64,000 nt of DNA from Streptomyces koelreuteriae (GTDB lineage: Bacteria; Actinomycetota; Actinomycetes; Streptomycetales; Streptomycetaceae): NCBI RefSeq assembly GCF_018604545.1, contig NZ_CP075896.1, forward strand, positions 6,138,001 to 6,202,000. Reading direction: 5' to 3'. Made by a program: the position numbers and the translations under genes. Position 1 is the stretch's first letter. Each line of letters begins with the position of its first letter. Positions 57,093 to 64,000 of the stretch are shown here, piece by piece. The notes beneath the pieces are model-generated. The model saw nothing but the letters and a program-made list of their open reading frames with translations, was not told where the DNA came from and did no database searches.

Positions 57093-58277
57093 CTACGACG
57101 CGGCCAGCTCGCCCGTGTCCACCGGGGCCGTCGCGTCCGCCGCCCGGCGCGCGTCGGCGGCGACCTCGGCCGCCGTCAGGACGTAGCCCGTCTCGGCGTC
57201 CGAGGTGGAGCGGGCGAAGACCACGCCGTAGACCCGGCCGTCGGTGGTGAGGAGCGGGCCGCCGGAGTTGCCGGGGCGGACGGTGGAGCGGATCGAGTAG
57301 ATCTCGCGGGTGACCGTCCCGTCGTTGTAGATGTTCTGGCCCGTCGCCCGCACCCGGTTCGCGACCGTCGCCGCCTGGAGGTTCAGGTCGCCGTCCTGCG
57401 GATAGCCCGCGACGACCGCCGAGTCCCCGCGCTCCGCGGCGTCGTCGAACCGCAGCACCGGCGCCTTCAGACCCGGCACGTACAGCACGGCCACGTCCTT
57501 CTGCGAGTCGAAGAGCACCACCCGCGCCTCGTACGTCCGCCCGACCCCGCCGATCTGCACGGTCGGCTCGTCGATGCCGGCCACCACATGCGCGTTGGTC
57601 ATCACATGCTCCCGGGAGTACACGAACCCGCTGCCCTCGCGGCCCTGGGTGCCGGCGACGCCCTCGACCTTCACCGTGCTCCGCTTGGCGGCGTCGGTGG
57701 CGGCCGCCGTGACGCTGTCACCGGAGGGCGCGGCGACCTCGGCGGTCGACTCGTTCTCGAACGGGTTGAAGACCTGCGGGAAGCCCGCCTGGGTCAGTGC
57801 GGAGGTGGCCCCCGAGAACCAGGCCGGCGTGGTGTCCGGCATCGTCCGCTGCACGGCGTCCAGCACCTTCGAGTCCCGGATCGCCGAGGTGACCAGCGGC
57901 GACGAGGACACGCCCAGGACGCTCGCGGCCACCCACGCCACGATCAGCACGGCCACGGAGTTGGCCACGGCCCCGCCGACCCCGTCCGCCACTCTGAGCG
58001 GCCCCCTGTCCAGCTCCCGCCGCAGCCGCAGCGCGAGACGCCCCGCCAGCTCGTGCCCCACCACCGCCGGGAGCAGCACCGTGAACACCGCTGTCAGCGT
58101 CGCCCCCGTGGTCCCCGGCGTCACCAGGTCCATCACCCACGGCAGGGCCCACACGCCGATGACGGCGCCGCCCACGAAGCCCGCCAGTGACACACAGCCG
58201 GCCACCAGCCCGCGCCGGTACCCCGACGCCGCATAGGCCAGGACCACCAGCAACAGCAGGATGTCGAGCAGGTCCAC
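57093..58277 (-). CDS. MarP-like membrane serine protease
   Basis: 394 residues. The N-terminal CvpA-like region has four membrane helices (LDILLLLVVLAYAASGY, LVAGCVSLAGFVGGAVIGVWAL, LTAVFTVLLPAVVG, NSVAVLIVAWVAASVLG). The C-terminal chymotrypsin-like protease faces outside, with triad His230 (TNAHVV), Asp261 (KDVAVLYV) and Ser338 (RPGNSGGPL). The layout matches mycobacterial MarP, which acts in acid and cell-wall stress and cleaves a peptidoglycan hydrolase. A peptidoglycan amidase gene is divergent from it here. Confidence 0.9.
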   Translation of the reverse strand: MDLLDILLLLVVLAYAASGYRRGLVAGCVSLAGFVGGAVIGVWALPWVMDLVTPGTTGATLTAVFTVLLPAVVGHELAGRLALRLRRELDRGPLRVADGVGGAVANSVAVLIVAWVAASVLGVSSSPLVTSAIRDSKVLDAVQRTMPDTTPAWFSGATSALTQAGFPQVFNPFENESTAEVAAPSGDSVTAAATDAAKRSTVKVEGVAGTQGREGSGFVYSREHVMTNAHVVAGIDEPTVQIGGVGRTYEARVVLFDSQKDVAVLYVPGLKAPVLRFDDAAERGDSAVVAGYPQDGDLNLQAATVANRVRATGQNIYNDGTVTREIYSIRSTVRPGNSGGPLLTTDGRVYGVVFARSTSDAETGYVLTAAEVAADARRAADATAPVDTGELAAS

Positions 58278-58467
58278 GCACGCCGCCTTTCATTCGGAAC
58301 CCCTTAGTACGTGGGGGGAGGGCCCGGTGATCAGTCACACGCGCGTGGATGATCAGAACCGGCCACGCGTCCGTGCACCAGGAAAAACGTCGCGGACCGT
58401 GACGATGGTTCCACCGGGTGGCACATCACACATCGCGGACGGACCGGATCGGGTCGACAGTGAGCAC

Positions 58468-59388
58468 ATGCGTGTCTTCCGAAGACGGCAGGGTGCGCGC
58501 AGGCACCGCGCCGCCAGGACACCCGGCATAACCGGGCTGCCGCGTGCGGCCCGGGTGGGCCTCGGCTGCCTGCCGGGCCTCTGTGCCGCCGTCGCGCTGG
58601 TGCTGTGCGCCTACGGCGTCGAGAACGCCGCCGACAGCGCCCCCGAGCCGGCCGCGGCCCGCCCCACCGCCAAGCCCCACACCGCCCCCCGGCCGCACAT
58701 CGTGCTCCGGTCGCAGTGGCTGGGCGACGCTGCCCGCACCCAGCCGCGCCCCCGCTACGACGACCGGGTCTCCGCCGTGTTCGTCCACCACACCGACACA
58801 CCCAACGGCTACGACTGCGCCGACTCGCCCCGCATCATCCGGGACGTGTACACCGGCCAGACCGGCGTCCGGGACTGGGACGACATCGGCTACAACTTCG
58901 TCGTCGACCGCTGCGGCACCATCTACGAGGGCCGCGCCGGCGGCGTCGACCGTGCCGTCACCGGCGCCCACACCCAGGGCTTCAACCACGGCACCACCGG
59001 CATCGCCGCCCTCGGCACCTTCACCGAGGGCATGCCCGTACCGCAGGCCATGGTCCAGGCCATCGCCGCGCTGTCCGCCTGGAAGCTGGGCCTGTCCGGC
59101 ACCGACCCGCGGGCCAGCGTCCGCCTGGTCTCCAGCAACGGCCTGAGCCGGTACGCGGCCGGCACCACCGCGAAACTGCCCGCCCTCGCGGGCCACAACG
59201 ACGGCTACATGACCAGCTGCCCCGGCGCCGCCCTGCACGCCCGCCTGCCGGAGATCAGAGAGCTGGCGGCCCGTCTGCAGCACCGGCCGAAGGACCCACA
59301 GCAAGGCCACAGCCGACGCGCAGTGTCCTCAGATCCCGGCCCCCTACGGTCGCCACCACAGGCAGCCGACCGGAGGTGGGGACCATGA
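58468..59388 (+). CDS. Peptidoglycan-recognition amidase (PGRP/amidase_2)
   Basis: 306 residues from ATG 58468. One N-terminal membrane helix or signal (VGLGCLPGLCAAVALVLCAYGVENAA, about 30-55) is followed by a PGRP domain: RSQWLGDAARTQPRPRYDDRVSAVFVHHTDTPNGYDC, YNFVVDRCGTIYEGRAGGVDRAVTGAH, then GHNDGYMTSCPG. Zinc ligands expected in active N-acetylmuramoyl-L-alanine amidases are present: His107 (or His108), His243 and Cys251. It should act on cell-wall peptidoglycan outside the membrane. A basic C-terminal tail follows. Its stop overlaps the next small gene. Confidence 0.9.
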   Translation: MRVFRRRQGARRHRAARTPGITGLPRAARVGLGCLPGLCAAVALVLCAYGVENAADSAPEPAAARPTAKPHTAPRPHIVLRSQWLGDAARTQPRPRYDDRVSAVFVHHTDTPNGYDCADSPRIIRDVYTGQTGVRDWDDIGYNFVVDRCGTIYEGRAGGVDRAVTGAHTQGFNHGTTGIAALGTFTEGMPVPQAMVQAIAALSAWKLGLSGTDPRASVRLVSSNGLSRYAAGTTAKLPALAGHNDGYMTSCPGAALHARLPEIRELAARLQHRPKDPQQGHSRRAVSSDPGPLRSPPQAADRRWGP

Positions 59389-59579
59389 ACGACGTTCGTA
59401 CGAAGAACCCGCACACCTGGAGCGCGGCCACGCGCGGCCCCTGGGCGGTGCTCTGCGCGGTCGCGACCGTCGTCCTGGGCCCGGCGGCGGCCACCGCGTC
59501 CGCCCTCGACCAGGCCAACGCGGCCCCGCTGCACCACGAGGTGAAGGCCGAGCCCCGGAGCCTGGCGGTCAGCCCCTGA
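59385..59579 (+). CDS. 64-residue exported peptide coupled to the amidase
   Basis: Starts at ATG 59385, overlapping the amidase stop (ATGA), behind GGAGGTGGGG. Sequence MNDVRTKNPHTWSAATRGPW then AVLCAVATVVLGPAAATASALDQANAAPLHHEVKAEPRSLAVSP. The hydrophobic segment with ATA-S/ASA-type sites looks like a signal peptide, leaving a mature peptide of about 25 residues. Function unknown. Its 3' end overlaps the convergent DUF4240 gene by 11 bases. Confidence 0.65.
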   Translation: MNDVRTKNPHTWSAATRGPWAVLCAVATVVLGPAAATASALDQANAAPLHHEVKAEPRSLAVSP

Positions 59580-60087
59580 AACGCTCCCACAGCCGGGGAT
59601 AGCGGTCGGCGAGAAGCCGGTCGTTCTCGAAGTCGAGCGAGGTGCCCTCCGGCTCCGGGGGCGCGGGCGGGATCGCCAGATCCGGGGCGACCACACCGGT
59701 GAGCTGCTCGTAGGCCTCGTCCGCCGCGTAGCCGAGTTCCTCGCCGTCGCCGTCGATCTCCTCGTCGAAGTCGTCCAGCAGCTCGGCGAGCGCGTCCGGG
59801 TCGTGCACGGCGCCCTCGAAGACATGGCGGCCCTGGCCGATCAGCCAGCACCGGAAGAAGTCGAAGGCGTCGTCGCTCGCCCCGTCCAGCAGCACCCAGG
59901 CGGCACCCCACAGGTCCCACCGGTAGGCGCGGTTGTAGCGCGACTCGAAGTGACGGGCGAAGTCCAGGACCGAGTCCGGGTCGAGCTGCGAGAGCCGCTC
60001 CACGAGCAGGTCGGCCTGCTCCTCCGGGTCGCCTTCGGCGGCCTCGCGCGAGTCGTCCACCAGCTCCCAGAACTCCGTCTCGTCCAT
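59569..60087 (-). CDS. DUF4240 protein
   Basis: 172-residue acidic cytoplasmic protein from ATG 60087: MDETEFWELVDDSREAAEGD, SVLDFARHFESRYNRAYRWDLWGAAWVLLDGASDDAFDFFRCWLIGQGRHVFEGAVHDPDAL. This pattern is typical of DUF4240. Function unknown. Confidence 0.86.
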   Translation of the reverse strand: MDETEFWELVDDSREAAEGDPEEQADLLVERLSQLDPDSVLDFARHFESRYNRAYRWDLWGAAWVLLDGASDDAFDFFRCWLIGQGRHVFEGAVHDPDALAELLDDFDEEIDGDGEELGYAADEAYEQLTGVVAPDLAIPPAPPEPEGTSLDFENDRLLADRYPRLWERFRG

Positions 60088-60143
60088 CACGGGACAAGCA
60101 TCGGCCCTGGGACACACGGGCGCACCCGGAGTGCGCGGGATCG

Positions 60144-61142
60144 TTATGCGCCGCCCCGGGGCCGGTGCCCGGGGTGGTAGAGCCCGGCCAGCCGCAGCGC
60201 GTCCGCCGCGAACCGCTCGCGCAGGCCCTCGGGCGCCAGCACCTCCACCTCCGCGCCGAGCGCCGTGAGCTGGGTGTGGGCGACCTCCTCGGACTCCACC
60301 GGCAGAGCCACCGTCACCCATCCGTCGGCGTCCGGCTCCTCCGCGTCCGCCAGGGCCTCCCGCGCGGACAGCGAGTCGAGGGCATGGGGCAGGGCGCGCA
60401 CACCGTAGGGGGACAGCCGCACCACCACCCGTGCCCGCAGGATGGACCGGGCGAACTGCTCCGCCCGCTCCTCCCAGAAGGCCGGCAGCTCGAACTCCGG
60501 CTCCCGCTCGAAGCGCTCCTCGCCCGGCTCCACCGCCGTGAACCGGTCGATCCGGTACACCCGGAAGGACCCGCCCCCGGCCACCCGCGCGCACAGGTAC
60601 CAGACGCCCGCCTTCAGCACGAGCCCGTACGGCTCCAGCTCCCGGACGACCTCGTCCTCCCCGCGCCGGTAGCGGGCGACGACCCGCCGGTCGTCCCACA
60701 CGGCGTCGGCGACGGCAGGCAGCAGCGCGGGCGTCCTCGGCTCCTTGAACCAGTTCGGCGCGTCCAGATGGAACCGCTGCGCCGCCGTCTTCGAGGCGTC
60801 CCGCAGGGACGGCAGCAGCGCCGCCGACACCTTCAGCTGAGCGGCCGAGGCGGCGTCCTCCAGACCCATCTCACGCAGCGCCCCCGGCACCCCGGACAGG
60901 AACAGCGCCTCCGCCTCGCCCCGGTGCAGCCCGGTCAGCCGCGTCCGGTACCCGCCGATCAGCCGGTACCCGCCGGCCCGGCCCCGGTCCGCGTACACCG
61001 GCACACCCGCCTCCGACAGCGCCTGGGCGTCCCGGGTCACGGTCCGCTCCGACACCTCCAGCTCACGGGCGAGTTCGGCGGCCGTCATGGCCGGCCGGGA
61101 CTGGAGCAGCAGCACCATCTTGATGAGCCGGGCAGCACGCAT
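60144..61142 (-). CDS. YafY-type HTH-WYL transcriptional regulator
   Basis: 332 residues from ATG 61142. The N-terminal DeoR-like HTH is RLIKMVLLLQSRPAMTAAELARELEVSERTVTRDAQALSEAGVPVYADRGRAGGYRLI. The central WYL domain has EPYGLVLKAGVWYLCARVAGGGSFRVYRIDRF, the family ligand-binding site. The C-terminal WCX extension ends ALGAEVEVLAPEGLRERFAADALRLAGLY. Such proteins sense small molecules or nucleic acids; target unknown. Confidence 0.9.
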   Translation of the reverse strand: MRAARLIKMVLLLQSRPAMTAAELARELEVSERTVTRDAQALSEAGVPVYADRGRAGGYRLIGGYRTRLTGLHRGEAEALFLSGVPGALREMGLEDAASAAQLKVSAALLPSLRDASKTAAQRFHLDAPNWFKEPRTPALLPAVADAVWDDRRVVARYRRGEDEVVRELEPYGLVLKAGVWYLCARVAGGGSFRVYRIDRFTAVEPGEERFEREPEFELPAFWEERAEQFARSILRARVVVRLSPYGVRALPHALDSLSAREALADAEEPDADGWVTVALPVESEEVAHTQLTALGAEVEVLAPEGLRERFAADALRLAGLYHPGHRPRGGA

Positions 61143-61201
61143 GGGCACATCATGCAGCAGGCCCCCGCCGGAGCGAGGGCCTGCCGATCACCGGTCGGTT
61201 C

Positions 61202-63904
61202 TCACAGACCGTACTTCTCGCGCGCTTCCTTCACGGCCGTCGCCTTGACCTCGCCGCGCTTGGCGAGCTGGGCCAGGGCCGCGACGACGATGGACTCGGC
61301 GTCCACGCCGAAGTGGCGGCGGGCCGCCTCACGGGTGTCCGAGAGGCCGAAGCCGTCGGCGCCCAGCGAGGAATAGTCCTGCTCGACCCACTGCGCGATC
61401 TGGTCCGGGACCTGGCGCATGTAGTCGGAGACCGCCAGCACCGGGCCCTCGGCGCCCTGGAGCGCCTGCCGGACGAACGGCACCCGCTCCTCGCCGCGCA
61501 GCAGCGCCTCGTCCGCCTCCAGGGCGTCCCGGCGCAGCTCGCCCCAGGACGTCGCCGACCACACGTCGGCCGCCACGCCCCACTCCTCGGCGAGCAGCTG
61601 CTGCGCCTTGAGCGCCCAGTGGATCGCCGTACCGGAGCCGAGGAGCTGGATCCGCGGGGCGTTGGCCGGCGGCGTGATGCCCGCCGACTCCGCCGTGTTG
61701 AAGCGGTACAGGCCCTTGACGATGCCCTCGTCGACCCCGTCCACGGACGGCTTCGCCGGCTGCGGCATCGGCTCGTTGTAGACCGTCAGGTAGTAGAAGA
61801 CGTTCTGGTCCTCGCCCGGGGCCGCCTCGCCGTACATCCGGCGCAGACCGTCCTTGACGATCGCCGCGACCTCGTAGGCGAACGCCGGGTCGTACGACAG
61901 GGCCGCCGGGTTGGTCGCCGCGATGACGGGGGAGTGGCCGTCGGCGTGCTGCAGGCCCTCACCGGTCAGGGTGGTGCGGCCGGCCGTGGCGCCGATCAGG
62001 AAGCCGCGGCCGAGCTGGTCGCCGAGCTGCCACATCTGGTCGGCCGTGCGCTGCCAGCCGAACATCGAGTAGAAGATGTAGAACGGGATCATCGCCTCGC
62101 CGTGCGTCGCGTACGACGTCGAAGCGGCGATGAAGTCGGCCATCGAACCGGCCTCGGTGATCCCCTCGTTGAGGATCTGGCCGTTCTTGGCCTCCTTGTA
62201 GTACATCAGCTGGTCGCGGTCGACCGGCTCGTACGTCTGGCCCTTGGGCGAGTAGATGCCGAGCGACGGGAACAGCGACTCCATACCGAAGGTGCGCGCC
62301 TCGTCCGGGACGATCGGCACCCAGCGCTTGCCCGACTCCTTGTCGCGGACCAGGTCCTTGACCAGGCGGACGAACGCCATCGTCGTCGCCACGTTCTGCG
62401 AGCCGGAGCCCTTGTCGAAGGACGCGAACGCCTTCTCCGCCGGGGCGGGCAGCGGGGCGACCGGGTGCACACGACGGGCCGGGGCCGGACCGCCGAGGGC
62501 GGCGCGGCGCTCCTGGAGGTAGCGGACCTCGGGGGAGTCGGCGCCCGGGTGGCCGTAGGGCACCACGCCGTCCACGAAGTCGCCGTCCTTGATCGGCAGC
62601 TCCAGCAGATCGCGCATGTTCTTGAACTCGTCCACCGTCAGCTTCTTCATCTGGTGGTTGGCGTTCTTCGACGCGAAGCCCTCGCCGAGGGTGTGGCCCT
62701 TGACCGTCTGGGCCAGGATCACGGTCGGCGCGCCCTTGTGCTCGACGGCCGCACGGTAGGCGGCGTACACCTTGCGCGCCTCGTGACCACCGCGCGAGAA
62801 GTGGAAACACTCGAGGATCTTGTCGTCGCTCAGCAGCTTCGCCAGCTCCACGAGCGCCGGGTCGGCGCCGAAGAAGTCCTGGCGGATGTAGGCGGCGTCA
62901 CGCGTCTGGTACGTCTGGATCTGCGCGTCCGGTACCTGACGCAGACGGCGTACGAGCGCGCCGCTGGTGTCGAGCTGGAACAGCTCGTCCCAGGCCGTGC
63001 CCCACAGCGTCTTGATCACGTTCCAGCCGGCGCCGCGGAACTGGGCCTCCAGCTCCTGCACGATCTTGAAGTTGGCGCGGACCGGGCCGTCGAGGCGCTG
63101 CAGGTTGCAGTTGATGACGAACGTGAGGTTGTCCAGCTCCTCACGCGCGGCGAGCGCGAGGGCCGCCGTCGACTCGGGCTCGTCCATCTCGCCGTCGCCG
63201 AGGAACGCCCACACATGCGAACCGGCGGTGTCCTTGATGCCGCGGTTGGCCAGGTAGCGGTTGAAGCGCGCCTGGTAGATGGCGGAGAGCGGGCCGAGGC
63301 CCATCGACACCGTCGGGAACTCCCACAGCCAGGGCAGACGGCGCGGGTGCGGGTAGGACGGCAGGCCGTCGCCGCCCGCCTCGCGGCGGAAGTTGTCGAG
63401 CTGGCTCTCGTTCAGCCGGCCGTCGAGGAAGGCGCGGGCGTAGATGCCGGGGGAGGCGTGGCCCTGGATGTAGAGCTGGTCGCCGGAGCCGTCGGCTTCC
63501 TTGCCCTTGAAGAAGTGGTTGAAGCCGGTCTCGTAGAGCCAGGCCGCGGAGGCGAAGGTGGCGATGTGGCCGCCGACGCCGTACTTGCTGCCCCGGGTCA
63601 CCATCGCGGCCGCGTTCCAGCGGTTCCACGCGGTGATCCGCTGCTCCATCGCCTCGTCACCGGGCACGCCGGGCTCGGCGGCGGTGGGGATGGAGTTGAC
63701 GTAGTCGGTCTCCAGGAGCTTCGGCAGCGCCAGGCCGGCGCCCTCGGCACGCTCCAGCGTGCGCCGCATGAGGTATGCGGCACGATGCGGTCCGGCCGCC
63801 TCGGTCACCGCGTCCAGGGAGGCCTGCCATTCGGCGGTCTCCTCCGGGTCCCGGTCCGGGAGCTGGTCGAGCTCGCTCGGCTGGATGGCTTTGGGGTCGG
63901 TCAT
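61202..63904 (-). CDS. aceE: Pyruvate dehydrogenase E1 component (homodimeric, AceE)
   Basis: Thiamine-diphosphate E1 that decarboxylates pyruvate and reductively acetylates the lipoyl E2. 900 residues from ATG 63904 behind GAAGG, normal for homodimeric E1. The ThDP motif is LGDGEMDEPESTAALALAAREELDNLTFVINCNLQ (GDG...NCN). The pyruvate channel region includes HIATFASAAWLYETGFNHFF, and the C-terminal half has TTLTGEGLQHADGHSPVIAATNPAALSYDPAFAYEVA. Lipoate made by LipA/LipB, encoded about 10 kb away, arms its E2 partner. Confidence 0.96.
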   Translation of the reverse strand: MTDPKAIQPSELDQLPDRDPEETAEWQASLDAVTEAAGPHRAAYLMRRTLERAEGAGLALPKLLETDYVNSIPTAAEPGVPGDEAMEQRITAWNRWNAAAMVTRGSKYGVGGHIATFASAAWLYETGFNHFFKGKEADGSGDQLYIQGHASPGIYARAFLDGRLNESQLDNFRREAGGDGLPSYPHPRRLPWLWEFPTVSMGLGPLSAIYQARFNRYLANRGIKDTAGSHVWAFLGDGEMDEPESTAALALAAREELDNLTFVINCNLQRLDGPVRANFKIVQELEAQFRGAGWNVIKTLWGTAWDELFQLDTSGALVRRLRQVPDAQIQTYQTRDAAYIRQDFFGADPALVELAKLLSDDKILECFHFSRGGHEARKVYAAYRAAVEHKGAPTVILAQTVKGHTLGEGFASKNANHQMKKLTVDEFKNMRDLLELPIKDGDFVDGVVPYGHPGADSPEVRYLQERRAALGGPAPARRVHPVAPLPAPAEKAFASFDKGSGSQNVATTMAFVRLVKDLVRDKESGKRWVPIVPDEARTFGMESLFPSLGIYSPKGQTYEPVDRDQLMYYKEAKNGQILNEGITEAGSMADFIAASTSYATHGEAMIPFYIFYSMFGWQRTADQMWQLGDQLGRGFLIGATAGRTTLTGEGLQHADGHSPVIAATNPAALSYDPAFAYEVAAIVKDGLRRMYGEAAPGEDQNVFYYLTVYNEPMPQPAKPSVDGVDEGIVKGLYRFNTAESAGITPPANAPRIQLLGSGTAIHWALKAQQLLAEEWGVAADVWSATSWGELRRDALEADEALLRGEERVPFVRQALQGAEGPVLAVSDYMRQVPDQIAQWVEQDYSSLGADGFGLSDTREAARRHFGVDAESIVVAALAQLAKRGEVKATAVKEAREKYGL

Positions 63905-64000
63905 GTCGCCGCCTTCCTCAGTCGAAGGGGGTTCCCTCATCGGTAAGGGTTCGGGGGTGCCCTTTGTCTTTGGCAGGACAGGGCTGGGGCTTGGGTGGCA
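63905..64000. other. Upstream flank of aceE
   Basis: These last 96 bases precede aceE and presumably hold its promoter. I see no convincing -10/-35 pair, operator or gene. Confidence 0.5.

Overview
The window is a high-GC actinobacterial chromosome segment, almost certainly Streptomyces. Third codon positions are nearly all G or C, GTG starts are common, and several genes look leaderless. Gene order follows the S. coelicolor region running from the malR-malEFG cluster through glnII, glnA and lipAB to the pyruvate dehydrogenase E1 gene. That placement is from memory of the genome, not from a search.

Region 1 (1-16.6 kb) handles alpha-glucan and hemicellulose. It holds the start of a PAP2-like membrane protein, the LacI-type repressor malR, the maltose/maltodextrin ABC importer malEFG, a GH13 alpha-glucosidase, a secreted GH13 alpha-amylase, a secreted GH30-like plus GH62 pair, and an 1802-residue secreted protein with two GH13 domains (amylase and pullulanase). 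CTTGC/GCAAG operators, presumably for MalR, lie before malE, the amylase and the pullulanase. The GH30/GH62 pair instead carries a perfect CebR-type box overlapping its start codon, so a second regulon appears embedded in the maltose cluster.

Region 2 (16.6-29.6 kb) is mixed: a receiver-GAF-SpoIIE phosphatase, a small tautomerase, a TetR regulator, a sigma-factor-like membrane-anchored protein, a TPR protein, a lipoprotein, a MerR regulator, an MDR oxidoreductase, a secreted DUF1996 protein, a two-component pair and an NAD-dependent epimerase.

Region 3 (29-34 kb) is centred on glnII. It contains an OmpR-type winged-helix protein without a receiver (probably GlnRII), two conserved hypotheticals, glnII behind a double GlnR box, a secreted DPBB-like protein and an ArsC-like protein.

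Region 4 (33.7-46.5 kb) holds a small hypothetical, an aldo/keto reductase with a divergent TetR regulator and shared palindrome, a hydrolase-phosphotransferase fusion, htpX with a PspAB-like gene, a cupin-like protein, a HEAT-repeat protein, and a two-component system divergent from an ABC exporter (ATPase plus FtsX permease).

Region 5 (46.4-64 kb) holds glnA (GSI) behind a canonical double GlnR box, a leaderless RDD membrane protein, a DUF4191 protein, lipA and lipB, an NsdA-like HTH-TPR regulator, a FAD oxidoreductase, a TIGR01777-type epimerase, a GNAT acetyltransferase, a MarP-like membrane protease, a peptidoglycan recognition amidase with a coupled 64-residue peptide, a DUF4240 protein, a WYL regulator and aceE. 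The lipoate genes and the E1 gene belong to one metabolic theme, because lipoate is the cofactor of the E2 partner.

I saw no tRNA, rRNA, CRISPR array, insertion sequence or integrase. Typical Streptomyces intergenic repeats and several strong hairpin terminators are present.
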